Positions 1 to 5,623 of a DNA stretch of 9,805 bases are shown here, one piece after another. The stretch spans positions 1 through 9,805 of the forward strand of contig JAHEDB010000054.1 of NCBI GenBank assembly GCA_024641465.1, in the 5' to 3' direction. The DNA comes from Chromatiales bacterium (GTDB lineage: Bacteria; Pseudomonadota; Gammaproteobacteria; UBA6429; Thiohalophilaceae). Positions within the stretch are counted from its first letter, which is position 1; each line of letters opens with the position of its first letter. The notes beneath the pieces were generated by a model. The model was not told the DNA's origin, did not search any database, and saw only the letters and a list, made by a program, of their open reading frames with translations. The translations under genes and the position numbers were made by a program.

Positions 1-1
1 A

Positions 2-1144
2 CAGATCCTGCTCAATCTGTGCAGTAATGCCATCAAATTCACCGACAAGGGCTCCGTGCGCGTCGCCGTACATTATGACGCCCTTAGCCGGGAACTCAGT
101 TTCCGGGTCAAGGATAGTGGTATCGGCATGACTGCCGAGCAAATTACCAAACTGTTTAAACCCTTTCAGCAGGCCGATAGCAGCACGGCCCGGCGTTTTG
201 GCGGTACCGGTCTTGGCCTGTCACTGTCGAAAAATCTGGCGAATCTGCTGGGGGGGGACCTGTTTGTCAGGAGCGAGTCGGGCATGGGCTCTATATTCGA
301 GTTTAAACTTCAACTCGAAGCTTCTGCTGATGAACGGCTGATCACCAGTATCGATGAAATAACAATAGATCATGAGCCGCACAACCCGAGTGTGCCCACG
401 AAGGCTCTGGCAGGGCATATTTTGCTGGCGGAAGACAATAAGACCAATCAGCAGCTAATCAGGATGTATCTGGAAAAGATGGGGGCGAAGGTGACCTGTG
501 CCGACAATGGCCAGATCGCCGTTGACCTGGCGCAGCAAGACAGTTATGACCTGATATATATGGATATGCAAATGCCCGTCATGGCGGGTATCGATGCCGT
601 ATATAAATTACGCGAGCTGGGCTGCGCGACACCGATCGTCATGCTGACCGCCAACGCCACGGCGGAAGACAGACAACAATGTCTGCGGGCGGGCGCAAAT
701 GATTTTGCCACCAAACCCATTGTCCGGGAAAAACTCTATGAGACGACGGCGAGATATCTAAAACGGTCAGCGCAGGCTGCATCGGCCAACACCGCCATCT
801 ATTCCAGTCTGCTGGAAGATGACCCCGAGTTTGCGGACATACTGTATAGCTACCTTGAATATCTGAAAAAGTTTCAGGAACAGGTCATGGACGCATTCGA
901 GAGCGGTGATCAGGCAAAATTCCGACGTATCCTGCATGACCTGAAGGGCACCGCCGGCAGTTATGGCTACGACGAACTGTCTCAGCTGGCGGAGCGGATT
1001 GAAAACCATAATAAGCGGCAGGAAAAGCAGGTCGTCGCCACCTTGTTGGATGACCTCAACGTATTATGTGAGCGTGTTTATCTGGGCTTAAATCAGCCAA
1101 AGGCAGGTAAGGATGGTCTGCCAGGGTCAAGCACGATCAATTAA
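2..1144 (+). CDS. Hybrid sensor histidine kinase, 3' part (HATPase - receiver - Hpt)
   Basis: The gene enters from the left edge already in frame, so the sensor region and phosphoacceptor-His domain lie outside the window. The first visible residues, QILLNLCSNAIKFTDKG, are the N box of a histidine-kinase ATPase. The G1 box (DSGIGM), F box (FKPFQQAD) and G2 box (GGTGLGLSLSKN) follow. A short linker leads to a receiver domain with the acidic pair E-D in LLAEDN, phosphoacceptor Asp in YMDMQMP (codon 563-565), the conserved Thr in MLTAN and the Lys in FATKP. The C-terminal part is an Hpt domain with the phosphorylatable His in ILHDLKGTAGSYG (codon 935-937). This HATPase-receiver-Hpt order is that of tripartite phosphorelay kinases such as ArcB, BarA or TorS, which pass phosphate His-Asp-His to a separate response regulator. 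The stimulus and partner regulator cannot be told from here. All signature residues are present, so the protein is probably active. Confidence 0.95.
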   Translation, partial: QILLNLCSNAIKFTDKGSVRVAVHYDALSRELSFRVKDSGIGMTAEQITKLFKPFQQADSSTARRFGGTGLGLSLSKNLANLLGGDLFVRSESGMGSIFEFKLQLEASADERLITSIDEITIDHEPHNPSVPTKALAGHILLAEDNKTNQQLIRMYLEKMGAKVTCADNGQIAVDLAQQDSYDLIYMDMQMPVMAGIDAVYKLRELGCATPIVMLTANATAEDRQQCLRAGANDFATKPIVREKLYETTARYLKRSAQAASANTAIYSSLLEDDPEFADILYSYLEYLKKFQEQVMDAFESGDQAKFRRILHDLKGTAGSYGYDELSQLAERIENHNKRQEKQVVATLLDDLNVLCERVYLGLNQPKAGKDGLPGSSTIN

Positions 1145-1164
1145 TTCCCTACCGTTACCGGAAA

Positions 1165-1189
1165 GCAAAACGGCTTGAGCCTGTTTTGT
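1165..1189 (+). terminator. Candidate terminator after the kinase gene
   Basis: A hairpin lies about 20 bases past the kinase stop codon. CAAAAC (1166-1171) pairs with GTTTTG (1183-1188), and GGC pairs with GCC around a TTGA tetraloop, with one bulged base. The T-run is inside the right arm rather than a free tail, so it is a modest terminator. Confidence 0.4.
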
Positions 1190-1587
1190 AGCAACCCGTC
1201 TGTAACCGGCCATTATCAAACCTGGGCGATTGCCTGACAGACCTTACCCTCGGCGCGTGATATATTGGTGGGGTGTTGTCAGCGTTATCGGAGCGGTAAA
1301 GCCGATATCCGATTTATTTATTCCGCCCACAACGGGGGATAGCGGTCTATATTTAGATGCAGTTGGGGGAGAAGACAGACCGGCCGTGAGCATCGAATCA
1401 GATTATTTCCACCGCAACGAGGTTCCCGGCTGTTTTCTTTAGCGTATGCGGTCTGATATTATTTGTGGGTTTTTATAAATGGCTGGTCATGTTATTGCGC
1501 ACAGCTGTTAGTATCGAGCATCGTAAAAAAGCAACAATTCGATCAAAAGCATTACAACAGACAATTAAAAAAAGTCAGGTGAACACC
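1190..1587. other. Gene-free stretch with alternative dyads
   Basis: No convincing gene is present. The only open frame (1230-1442) begins at TTG, lacks a ribosome binding site and has no protein-like pattern. Two overlapping inverted repeats sit at 1286-1313: TATCGG (1286-1291) can pair with CCGATA (1302-1307), or ATCGGA (1287-1292) with TCCGAT (1308-1313). The second is followed by an AT-rich tail, TTTATTTATT. Either could be a weak terminator for the upstream gene. The last 100 bases are AT-rich and probably hold the promoter of the gene at 1588, but no clear -35/-10 pair could be picked. Confidence 0.4.
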
Positions 1588-2040
1588 ATGCGTAATCTAC
1601 ATATCATTTTTTATGCAATGCTGATTTTGCTGTTTGGCACGGGTTCCGCAAGTGCGGAAGGTGGTGCAGTAACAGGCGCCGGCGTCGCGGCAGGACATGC
1701 AGCCAATAATGGCGATGCTGGTGGAGTCGAAGGAGAAGGTGACGGCGCTGCAGGCGACGGTACGCATAACCCCTATCGTGCCGCCGGTACGCCGGTCAAT
1801 GCGACACAGGCCATCGGCATGGCTGGTAAGGTCAGGGATGTCATGGTGCAGCGCGGCGATCTGACTAAAAGCTGGTCCAGTGTAAAAATAACCGAGGCGA
1901 AGCAGCGTACTTTCAAAAATGAGAAGGAATGGATCATTGTCCTCAACAACCCGAAGGAGACGGAGCCGGGTCGTAAAACCCTCTATATCTTCCTCGACAC
2001 CTTCGGTGATGTGGTCGATATGAATTACACCGGCGAGTAG
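1588..2040 (+). CDS. Small exported protein, DUF6488-like C-terminal domain
   Basis: This is a 150-residue protein with a signal peptide: a basic start (MRN), a hydrophobic core at residues 5-16 and likely cleavage after Ala23 in GSASA|EGG. The mature N-terminus (about 24-61) is a low-complexity Gly/Ala/Asp/Glu stretch. A compact domain follows (about 70-150) with an amphipathic helix, RGDLTKSW, then strand patterns KEWIIVLNNP and RKTLYIFLDTFGDVV and a closing NYTG. From memory, this helix-then-sheet layout and the NYTG-type ending resemble the small periplasmic DUF6488 family; a profile search would be needed to confirm it. The function of that family is unknown to me. The open frame extends back to 1465, but the ATG at 1588 has a good upstream AGGTGA and begins directly with the signal peptide, so it is preferred. 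The gene is convergent with the hydrolase at 2131-2880. Confidence 0.85.
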   Translation: MRNLHIIFYAMLILLFGTGSASAEGGAVTGAGVAAGHAANNGDAGGVEGEGDGAAGDGTHNPYRAAGTPVNATQAIGMAGKVRDVMVQRGDLTKSWSSVKITEAKQRTFKNEKEWIIVLNNPKETEPGRKTLYIFLDTFGDVVDMNYTGE

Positions 2041-2093
2041 TCATTCCCCACCGTCTGGCTTAGTTTAAGTCGATAACGATTGTTCAGTCCGTT

Positions 2094-2126
2094 GCGCAAA
2101 CACATCGCCGGGCGATGGCGCAAACA
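2094..2126. terminator. Candidate shared terminator/repeat between convergent genes
   Basis: CATCGCC (2103-2109) and GGCGATG (2111-2117) form a tight hairpin. It is framed by a 9-base direct repeat, GCGCAAACA, at 2094-2102 and 2118-2126. It lies midway between two converging stop codons, where a bidirectional terminator would be expected. Neither side has a strong T-run (ATTTTACTTT lies further right), so termination is only inferred. Confidence 0.35.
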
Positions 2127-2130
2127 GATT

Positions 2131-2880
2131 TTACTTTATCCCATCCAGAAAATTCTTTACCGCACTGACCATCGCCTCTTCGTGACCGGCAAAAAAGTGA
2201 TCGGCACCGGAAATAACAACCTGCCGTGAGGCGTTGTTACTTAGAGATGCCTGGCGTTTTTTCGTACTCGCCAGGACATGCGGCAGGTCATTGCTGCCAT
2301 ACAGATCGAATATCGGCGCCTTGATGTCAGTAAAGGTATCGCCCTGGGTCAGGCTGATGGCCGCCCAGGCGTTGACGTCAGTCGGGTTTGTCTTCATATA
2401 GCGTCGACTCATGCGCGAGCCGTTGCTGTGGGAGACGATGGCAATCTTTTTATAGCCCTTTTGTTTCAGGTAGGCGACGGCAATTTGCAGCCGTTCCACG
2501 GCATCGGGGAAGAGGGCCGGATACGCCTCAGCACCGGCCGTGGCGGCGAGCACCGGCATCTGGATGGACAGGGTGGTATAGCCGTGATCAAACAGGCGTT
2601 GCCGCAGGGTGCCGATCATACCCGAATCCGGGTGAAGGCCCATGCCGTGCGCCACCACCAGTGCCATCTCGGCATCATCCTCTTCCGCCAGGATACCGAG
2701 GAATGGGTGGCCGTTTTGTTGGGCAAGGTAGATCGCCTCACCAACAATCAGGCCGGGCACGACTTCATCGGCCCAGCGTTTTTCGCGGCCGTAGTCGGGG
2801 GCGGCCAGCAGCGGTCCGGCACTTAAGGACAGGACCAGAAAGGAGACAAATACGCGCATTTTTTTCTGCAACAGAGTCAT
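2131..2880 (-). CDS. Exported alpha/beta hydrolase, DUF3530-like
   Basis: The product is 249 residues with a signal peptide (hydrophobic core about 10-26, PLLAAPD cleavage region), so it should act in the periplasm or envelope. An alpha/beta-hydrolase fold is indicated by strand ALVVAHGMG (73-81) with an HG oxyanion-type motif, the HPDSG loop, TTLSIQMP (102-109), the nucleophile elbow IVSHSNGS with Ser152, DLYGSND with Asp198, and GADHFF with His228. Together these make a complete Ser-Asp-His triad. The elbow reads S-H-S-N-G rather than the usual G-x-S-x-G. The HPDSG and LSIQMP motifs recall the DUF3530 family; the substrate is unknown. The ATG at 2880 is preferred to the internal ATG seven codons on because AAAGG lies about nine bases upstream of it, while the internal one has no ribosome binding site. 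It is divergent from the protease at 3200. Confidence 0.9.
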   Translation of the reverse strand: MTLLQKKMRVFVSFLVLSLSAGPLLAAPDYGREKRWADEVVPGLIVGEAIYLAQQNGHPFLGILAEEDDAEMALVVAHGMGLHPDSGMIGTLRQRLFDHGYTTLSIQMPVLAATAGAEAYPALFPDAVERLQIAVAYLKQKGYKKIAIVSHSNGSRMSRRYMKTNPTDVNAWAAISLTQGDTFTDIKAPIFDLYGSNDLPHVLASTKKRQASLSNNASRQVVISGADHFFAGHEEAMVSAVKNFLDGIK

Positions 2881-2925
2881 AGCGTTGAACCTTTTGAAAT
2901 TACCGGTGTGTGAAATGATGCGGAC

Positions 2926-2953
2926 TATATAATACTGCTCGGGTTAATAACAG
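2926..2953 (-). promoter_or_regulatory. Candidate promoter of the hydrolase
   Basis: Read on the minus strand, CTGTTA (2953-2948) is followed after 16 bases by TATATA (2931-2926), about 45 bases before the start codon. Each hexamer is only a partial sigma-70 match. An overlapping TATTAT (2934-2929) is an alternative -10. Confidence 0.25.
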
Positions 2954-3199
2954 ATAGCAAAATACACCGGGCGTGCACATTCTGTGTGTTGCCCGCTGTG
3001 TATTAACACAGTCACCGTGTCCAGAGGCAGGAAAATCCATTGGATTTGTCGGCTAACGACACAGGCGGATCACTCCCCGCTTGTTGGAGACGCGAGACAC
3101 GACAGGGCCCGCGGAAATATTCCCGTCATTGAAGCAGGTTTCTTGCGGGTCCTGACTATGATAGTGTTTTGACTACTATCACCTTATTATCTGGATATC
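2954..3199. other. Divergent intergenic region with small dyads
   Basis: This separates the divergent hydrolase and protease genes and probably carries the protease promoter, although no clear hexamer pair was found. It contains the perfect dyad CTGTGT-ATTA-ACACAG (2996-3011), with another CTGTGT 14 bases upstream (2982-2987). Close to the protease start is a second dyad, GATAGT (3160-3165) with ACTATC (3175-3180). These could be regulator sites. A short open frame here (2984-3172) starts at GTG and shows no protein-like pattern. Confidence 0.35.
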
Positions 3200-3739
3200 A
3201 TGCAACAACAGGAACCGCAACCGAACCCGAATCGCCGCATGGCAGGCTGGATGATCACCGGTGTCTGGCTACTGGTGTTTGGCCTGCTCACGCTGTTTTT
3301 TCAGAACTATCTGGAGAAGGAACGCAATCCCAACCGCAATGTCGCGGCACTGACGGCCGATAACGGTGCGCGGGAGGTGATCCTGCAACGTAATCGCTTC
3401 GGGCATTACAACGTCACCGGTAAGATCAATGGTCGGCCGGTGGAATTTCTGCTCGATACCGGCGCGACCCATATCGCCATTCCCTCAGGTGTGGCAAAGA
3501 GGCTGGGTTTATCGCGTTTATACGAAACGAATATTCACACCGCCAACGGCAACGCCCGGGCCTATGGCACCAAACTGGATTTGGTCAGCGTCGGGCCGAT
3601 TGCCCTGTCGGATCGCAAGGCGATGATTACCCCCGGCATGACCGGTGAGGTGGTGTTGCTGGGCATGGGATTTTTAAAGGATATCGAGTTTACCCAGCGC
3701 GGTGATCTGTTGATCCTGCGGCAGTATCCCGACCGCTAA
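3200..3739 (+). CDS. Membrane-anchored retropepsin-like aspartic protease (TIGR02281-like)
   Basis: This is a 179-residue protein. A short polar N-terminus with Arg12-Arg13 precedes one hydrophobic segment (about 15-34), which should anchor it in the inner membrane with the catalytic part outside. From about residue 58 it follows the single-domain retropepsin pattern: NRFGHYNVTGKINGRPVEF, the active-site motif LLDTGAT with Asp86, HIAIPSGVAKRLGL, and a C-terminal hydrophobic-Gly motif LLGMGFL (153-159) before DLLILR. One D-T-G per chain means a homodimer would be needed for activity. The pattern matches the bacterial clan AA family TIGR02281, common in proteobacteria, with poorly defined substrates. 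The start ATG has a weak GGA about five bases upstream. The gene appears to be transcribed alone, divergent from the hydrolase and followed by a repeat. Confidence 0.9.
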   Translation: MQQQEPQPNPNRRMAGWMITGVWLLVFGLLTLFFQNYLEKERNPNRNVAALTADNGAREVILQRNRFGHYNVTGKINGRPVEFLLDTGATHIAIPSGVAKRLGLSRLYETNIHTANGNARAYGTKLDLVSVGPIALSDRKAMITPGMTGEVVLLGMGFLKDIEFTQRGDLLILRQYPDR

Positions 3740-3787
3740 ATAACTGCTCCAAAAAGGTATCCAGTTACTGCTAACCCAAACATAGCG

Positions 3788-3885
3788 CTGTCGTTGCGAG
3801 GCCTGATTTGTAGGCCGTGGCAATCTCCTGTTCAGGGTATAATAGATGGAGATTGCTTCGTCGTTATCACTCCTCGCAAAGACGC
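3788..3885. repeat. REP/MITE-like palindromic element
   Basis: This is an imperfect palindrome of about 98 bases. The outer arms are GTCGTTGCGAGG (3790-3801) and CCTCGCAAAGAC (3872-3883), with one mismatch. The inner arms are GCAATCTCC (3820-3828) and GGAGATTGC (3848-3856), a perfect match. A small hairpin, GGCCT/AGGCC (3800-3804 and 3812-3816), sits inside the left half. The pairing of 'ttgcgagg' with 'ggcaatctcc' resembles dispersed palindromic repeats found between genes in many proteobacteria. It lies in a gap between genes and has no coding capacity. An open frame for the following gene runs back to 3846 inside the right arm, but that start is an artefact of the repeat. No second copy is present in this window. 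Confidence 0.7.
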
Positions 3886-4004
3886 AGGCTTTTCTACGGG
3901 TTTCCTATAGTGAAAGAATGATGGATATGAATTTGGAACAGTTATTTAGTTTATATGGCCGAATATATTTCGTTGCACGATATAATCAATTTAAGGATAG
4001 CCTG

Positions 4005-4859
4005 ATGATTCAATCTCGTATTACAAAACTGTTATTGATGTTAATGCTGTGCGCAGGCAGCGGCCTGGTGGCGGCGGATGATCACGGTGACCGTGCCAGC
4101 AAGCTCGAACTGGATCTGGTCGGCCTATATAACCCGCTGGGTATCTCACTGGCGGCGCGATCTTATTTTCGAAATACCTATCACCATGATGATGCGCCGC
4201 TGTGGGACGGACTGTACTGGCAGGCCGGTGGTCAGCTCGCCACCAATCCCGCCTATCAGCGTGCCGGTCTGCATCTGGAGTGGATGCCCATCGCGGTGAT
4301 GCAACTGCGTGCCCAGTATGATCGCTATTACTTTACCGGCAGCAACGGCACGCTGCTGGCCTTTGATTCCAGTGATCAGGCTTATGGCGACAATGAGATC
4401 AAGGCTCGCCAGGGGCAGGAACAATCCGGTTACGGTAATCGTTACCTGGCCAACCTGACCCTGCGCGCCAGGCTTGGCAACATCATCCTGCGTAACGTCA
4501 GCGATGTGGCCAAATACGAATTTCCCGGCGCCGGGCCGTATTATCTCGAACGCGAGTATGAGTTGCTCATGGCCAGCAACGATTATATCTTTTCGAACCA
4601 AACCTATCTGTTGTTTGAGCACAATAACGGCCAGGGCAGGACCACCTGGTTCGGCCCCTATTATGATTACGTCAGGGTGCGTGAGACCGGCCTGGTCCGT
4701 GAGCGCCTGGGGCTGACCGTGTATCAGGAACATGCCAAGGCCATCGGTATGCTGCAAAAACCACGCTGGTATCTGCAATCCGGTGTGTACCTGACCGAGC
4801 GCAACCGGCAGGATGAGTTTTATCTGGTCCTCGGTATCGGCGGCGACCTTGAATTTTAA
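4005..4859 (+). CDS. Putative outer membrane beta-barrel protein
   Basis: The product is 284 residues. The signal peptide is MIQSRITKLLLMLMLCAGSG, cleaved near LVAA|DDH (residues 23-25). Cys16 is not in a proper lipobox. The mature part alternates hydrophobic and polar residues in short strands rich in Tyr, Arg and Leu, such as GLHLEWMPIAVMQLRAQYDRYYF, YLANLTLRARLGNIILRNVS, WYLQSGVYLTER and EFYLVLGIGGDLEF. The last residue is Phe, as in substrates of the BAM assembly machinery. By length this could be a barrel of 10-12 strands. I do not recognise the family, so ligand and role are unknown. The frame is open back to 3846, but that region is a repeat. The ATG at 4005 has AAGGA upstream and begins directly with the signal peptide. 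ycgL follows after 33 bases, probably in the same transcript. Confidence 0.8.
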   Translation: MIQSRITKLLLMLMLCAGSGLVAADDHGDRASKLELDLVGLYNPLGISLAARSYFRNTYHHDDAPLWDGLYWQAGGQLATNPAYQRAGLHLEWMPIAVMQLRAQYDRYYFTGSNGTLLAFDSSDQAYGDNEIKARQGQEQSGYGNRYLANLTLRARLGNIILRNVSDVAKYEFPGAGPYYLEREYELLMASNDYIFSNQTYLLFEHNNGQGRTTWFGPYYDYVRVRETGLVRERLGLTVYQEHAKAIGMLQKPRWYLQSGVYLTERNRQDEFYLVLGIGGDLEF

Positions 4860-4892
4860 TGACACAACGGCCCGAATCGGGCAGGTGACGGC

Positions 4893-5186
4893 ATGAGGTG
4901 TGTGATTTTCCGTTGTAGTAAAAAACAGGAGATGTATCTCTATGTCCCCTACCGGGAAGACGAGACGGCCCTGTTACAGGGCTTGCCTGCGGGCCTGGAA
5001 AAACTCACCGGTCGGCTGGAAAAGGTCATGGAGCTGGAACTGACGCCGGAGCGAAAACTGGCGCGGGCCAGGGTAGAGGAGGTGATGGCCGCCCTGTTGG
5101 AAAAGGGTTTTTATCTGCAATCACCACCGAATGAGATATTTCGTAAGGATGACAGTATGTTACGCGACCCCTCCGACTCCTTTTAA
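4893..5186 (+). CDS. ycgL: YcgL family protein
   Basis: This 97-residue cytoplasmic protein matches the YcgL family (DUF709): the N-terminal RCVIFRCSKKQEMYLYV strand pair, a central amphipathic segment with LEKVMELELTPERKLARA, a helix VEEVMAALLEKG, and the closing motif GFYLQSPPNE (72-81). YcgL is a small conserved gammaproteobacterial protein; its fold is known but its molecular role is not well defined. The ATG has AGGTG about five bases upstream. In other genomes I recall ycgL near the RNase D gene rnd, whereas here its partner is an outer membrane barrel gene 33 bases upstream. The C-terminal tail after residue 82 is polar and probably disordered. Confidence 0.9.
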   Translation: MRCVIFRCSKKQEMYLYVPYREDETALLQGLPAGLEKLTGRLEKVMELELTPERKLARARVEEVMAALLEKGFYLQSPPNEIFRKDDSMLRDPSDSF

Positions 5187-5377
5187 TAATGGCGGCAGTC
5201 CTGATCGGCCCGCTTAAAAACCAAGTAATTTACTCATAAATTCCCTTATCCCTAGATAAGATATCTGAAGTATCTAATACCTGAGTGAATAACTATACTT
5301 CATCGGCTATTTGGATGGCGTGATGTTAAAAGCCGGATTTTCATGAGTTATACCTACTATATAAATAAGGAGTTGTT
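5187..5377 (+). promoter_or_regulatory. AT-rich leader region of the small membrane protein gene
   Basis: This gap of about 190 bases is visibly richer in A+T than its surroundings and probably contains the promoter of the gene at 5378. TAGATA (5253-5258) and TATCTA (5271-5276) form an inverted repeat enclosing the palindrome AGATATCT (5259-5266), a possible regulator site. Candidate -10 elements include TATACT near 5294, but no -35 of good quality was found. A 12-codon open frame from ATG 5343 ends in a TGA that overlaps the next start codon. Confidence 0.4.
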
Positions 5378-5488
5378 GTGAGTCATATTTCAGATGCAGA
5401 TGTTAAACGTACGTTGATGATTGTGTTTGGCGCGATTACCGTGATCTTCATCGTCGCGATCGCCATTGCCCGGTCGCTCGTTTACTAA
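5378..5488 (+). CDS. 36-residue single-pass membrane protein
   Basis: The GTG codon at 5378 is preceded, with a five-base gap, by a strong ribosome binding site, AAGGAG. The frame encodes 36 residues: a polar N-terminus SHISDADVKRT, one long hydrophobic segment (about 13-31, LMIVFGAITVIFIVAIAIA), then RSLVY and a TAA stop. The positive-outside rule is ambiguous, with Lys-Arg at 10-11 and Arg32 on the other side. Ribosome binding site, membrane segment, separate AT-rich leader and a strong terminator about 45 bases downstream together argue for a real gene. I do not recognise the family. Small proteins of this shape often act as accessory subunits of membrane complexes, but nothing here shows a partner. 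Confidence 0.75.
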   Translation: MSHISDADVKRTLMIVFGAITVIFIVAIAIARSLVY

Positions 5489-5490
5489 GT

Positions 5491-5508
5491 AACGGTGTTT
5501 CGACCGTT
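5491..5508 (+). other. Small hairpin after the 36-residue gene
   Basis: AACGGT (5491-5496) and ACCGTT (5503-5508) form a 6-base stem with a GTTTCG loop directly after the stop codon. It has no T-run and may protect the 3' end or pause polymerase ahead of the main terminator. Confidence 0.35.
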
Positions 5509-5532
5509 ACCTGATAACGGTCTGTTCCACCC

Positions 5533-5568
5533 AAAACCAGGTTGTCAGTATGGCAACCTGGTTTTTTT
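5533..5568 (+). terminator. Strong intrinsic terminator
   Basis: AAAACCAGGTTG (5533-5544) pairs perfectly with CAACCTGGTTTT (5554-5565). The stem extends inward by three more pairs, one of them G-U, to a GTA loop. The right arm runs into seven consecutive T (5562-5568). This is a textbook Rho-independent terminator for the small membrane protein gene. On the opposite strand only four T follow the stem, so termination of the convergent gene there would be weaker. Confidence 0.9.
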
Positions 5569-5623
5569 GTTCGCTGCCTCGTTACGTCTGGCGGCGACTC
5601 GCTGCTGTCACACGGACTATTAA

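Noticed and set aside
1230..1442. 70-codon open frame downstream of the kinase
   Set aside because: It starts at TTG, has no ribosome binding site, and the product has no protein-like pattern of helices or strands.
1465..1587. N-terminal extension of the DUF6488-like protein
   Set aside because: The GTG start has no ribosome binding site and would bury a clear signal peptide that begins at the ATG at 1588.
2278..2882. Two long plus-strand open frames opposite the hydrolase
   Set aside because: They are antisense shadows of the hydrolase, which has a signal peptide and a full catalytic triad; their products are Arg/Gly/Pro-rich and unpatterned.
2984..3172. 62-codon open frame in the divergent gap, with a CCPLC motif
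   Set aside because: GTG start, no ribosome binding site, overlaps probable promoter DNA; the Cys pair alone is not evidence.
3838..3843. TATAAT within the palindromic repeat as a promoter
   Set aside because: No -35-like sequence lies 16-18 bases upstream, and the bases fall in the repeat's central loop.
3846..4004. 53-residue N-terminal extension of the outer membrane protein
   Set aside because: It begins inside a palindromic repeat and would place 53 residues before the signal peptide; ATG 4005 has AAGGA upstream.
4146..4865. 239-codon minus-strand open frame opposite the outer membrane protein
   Set aside because: It is a shadow frame; the plus strand has the signal peptide, barrel pattern and terminal Phe.
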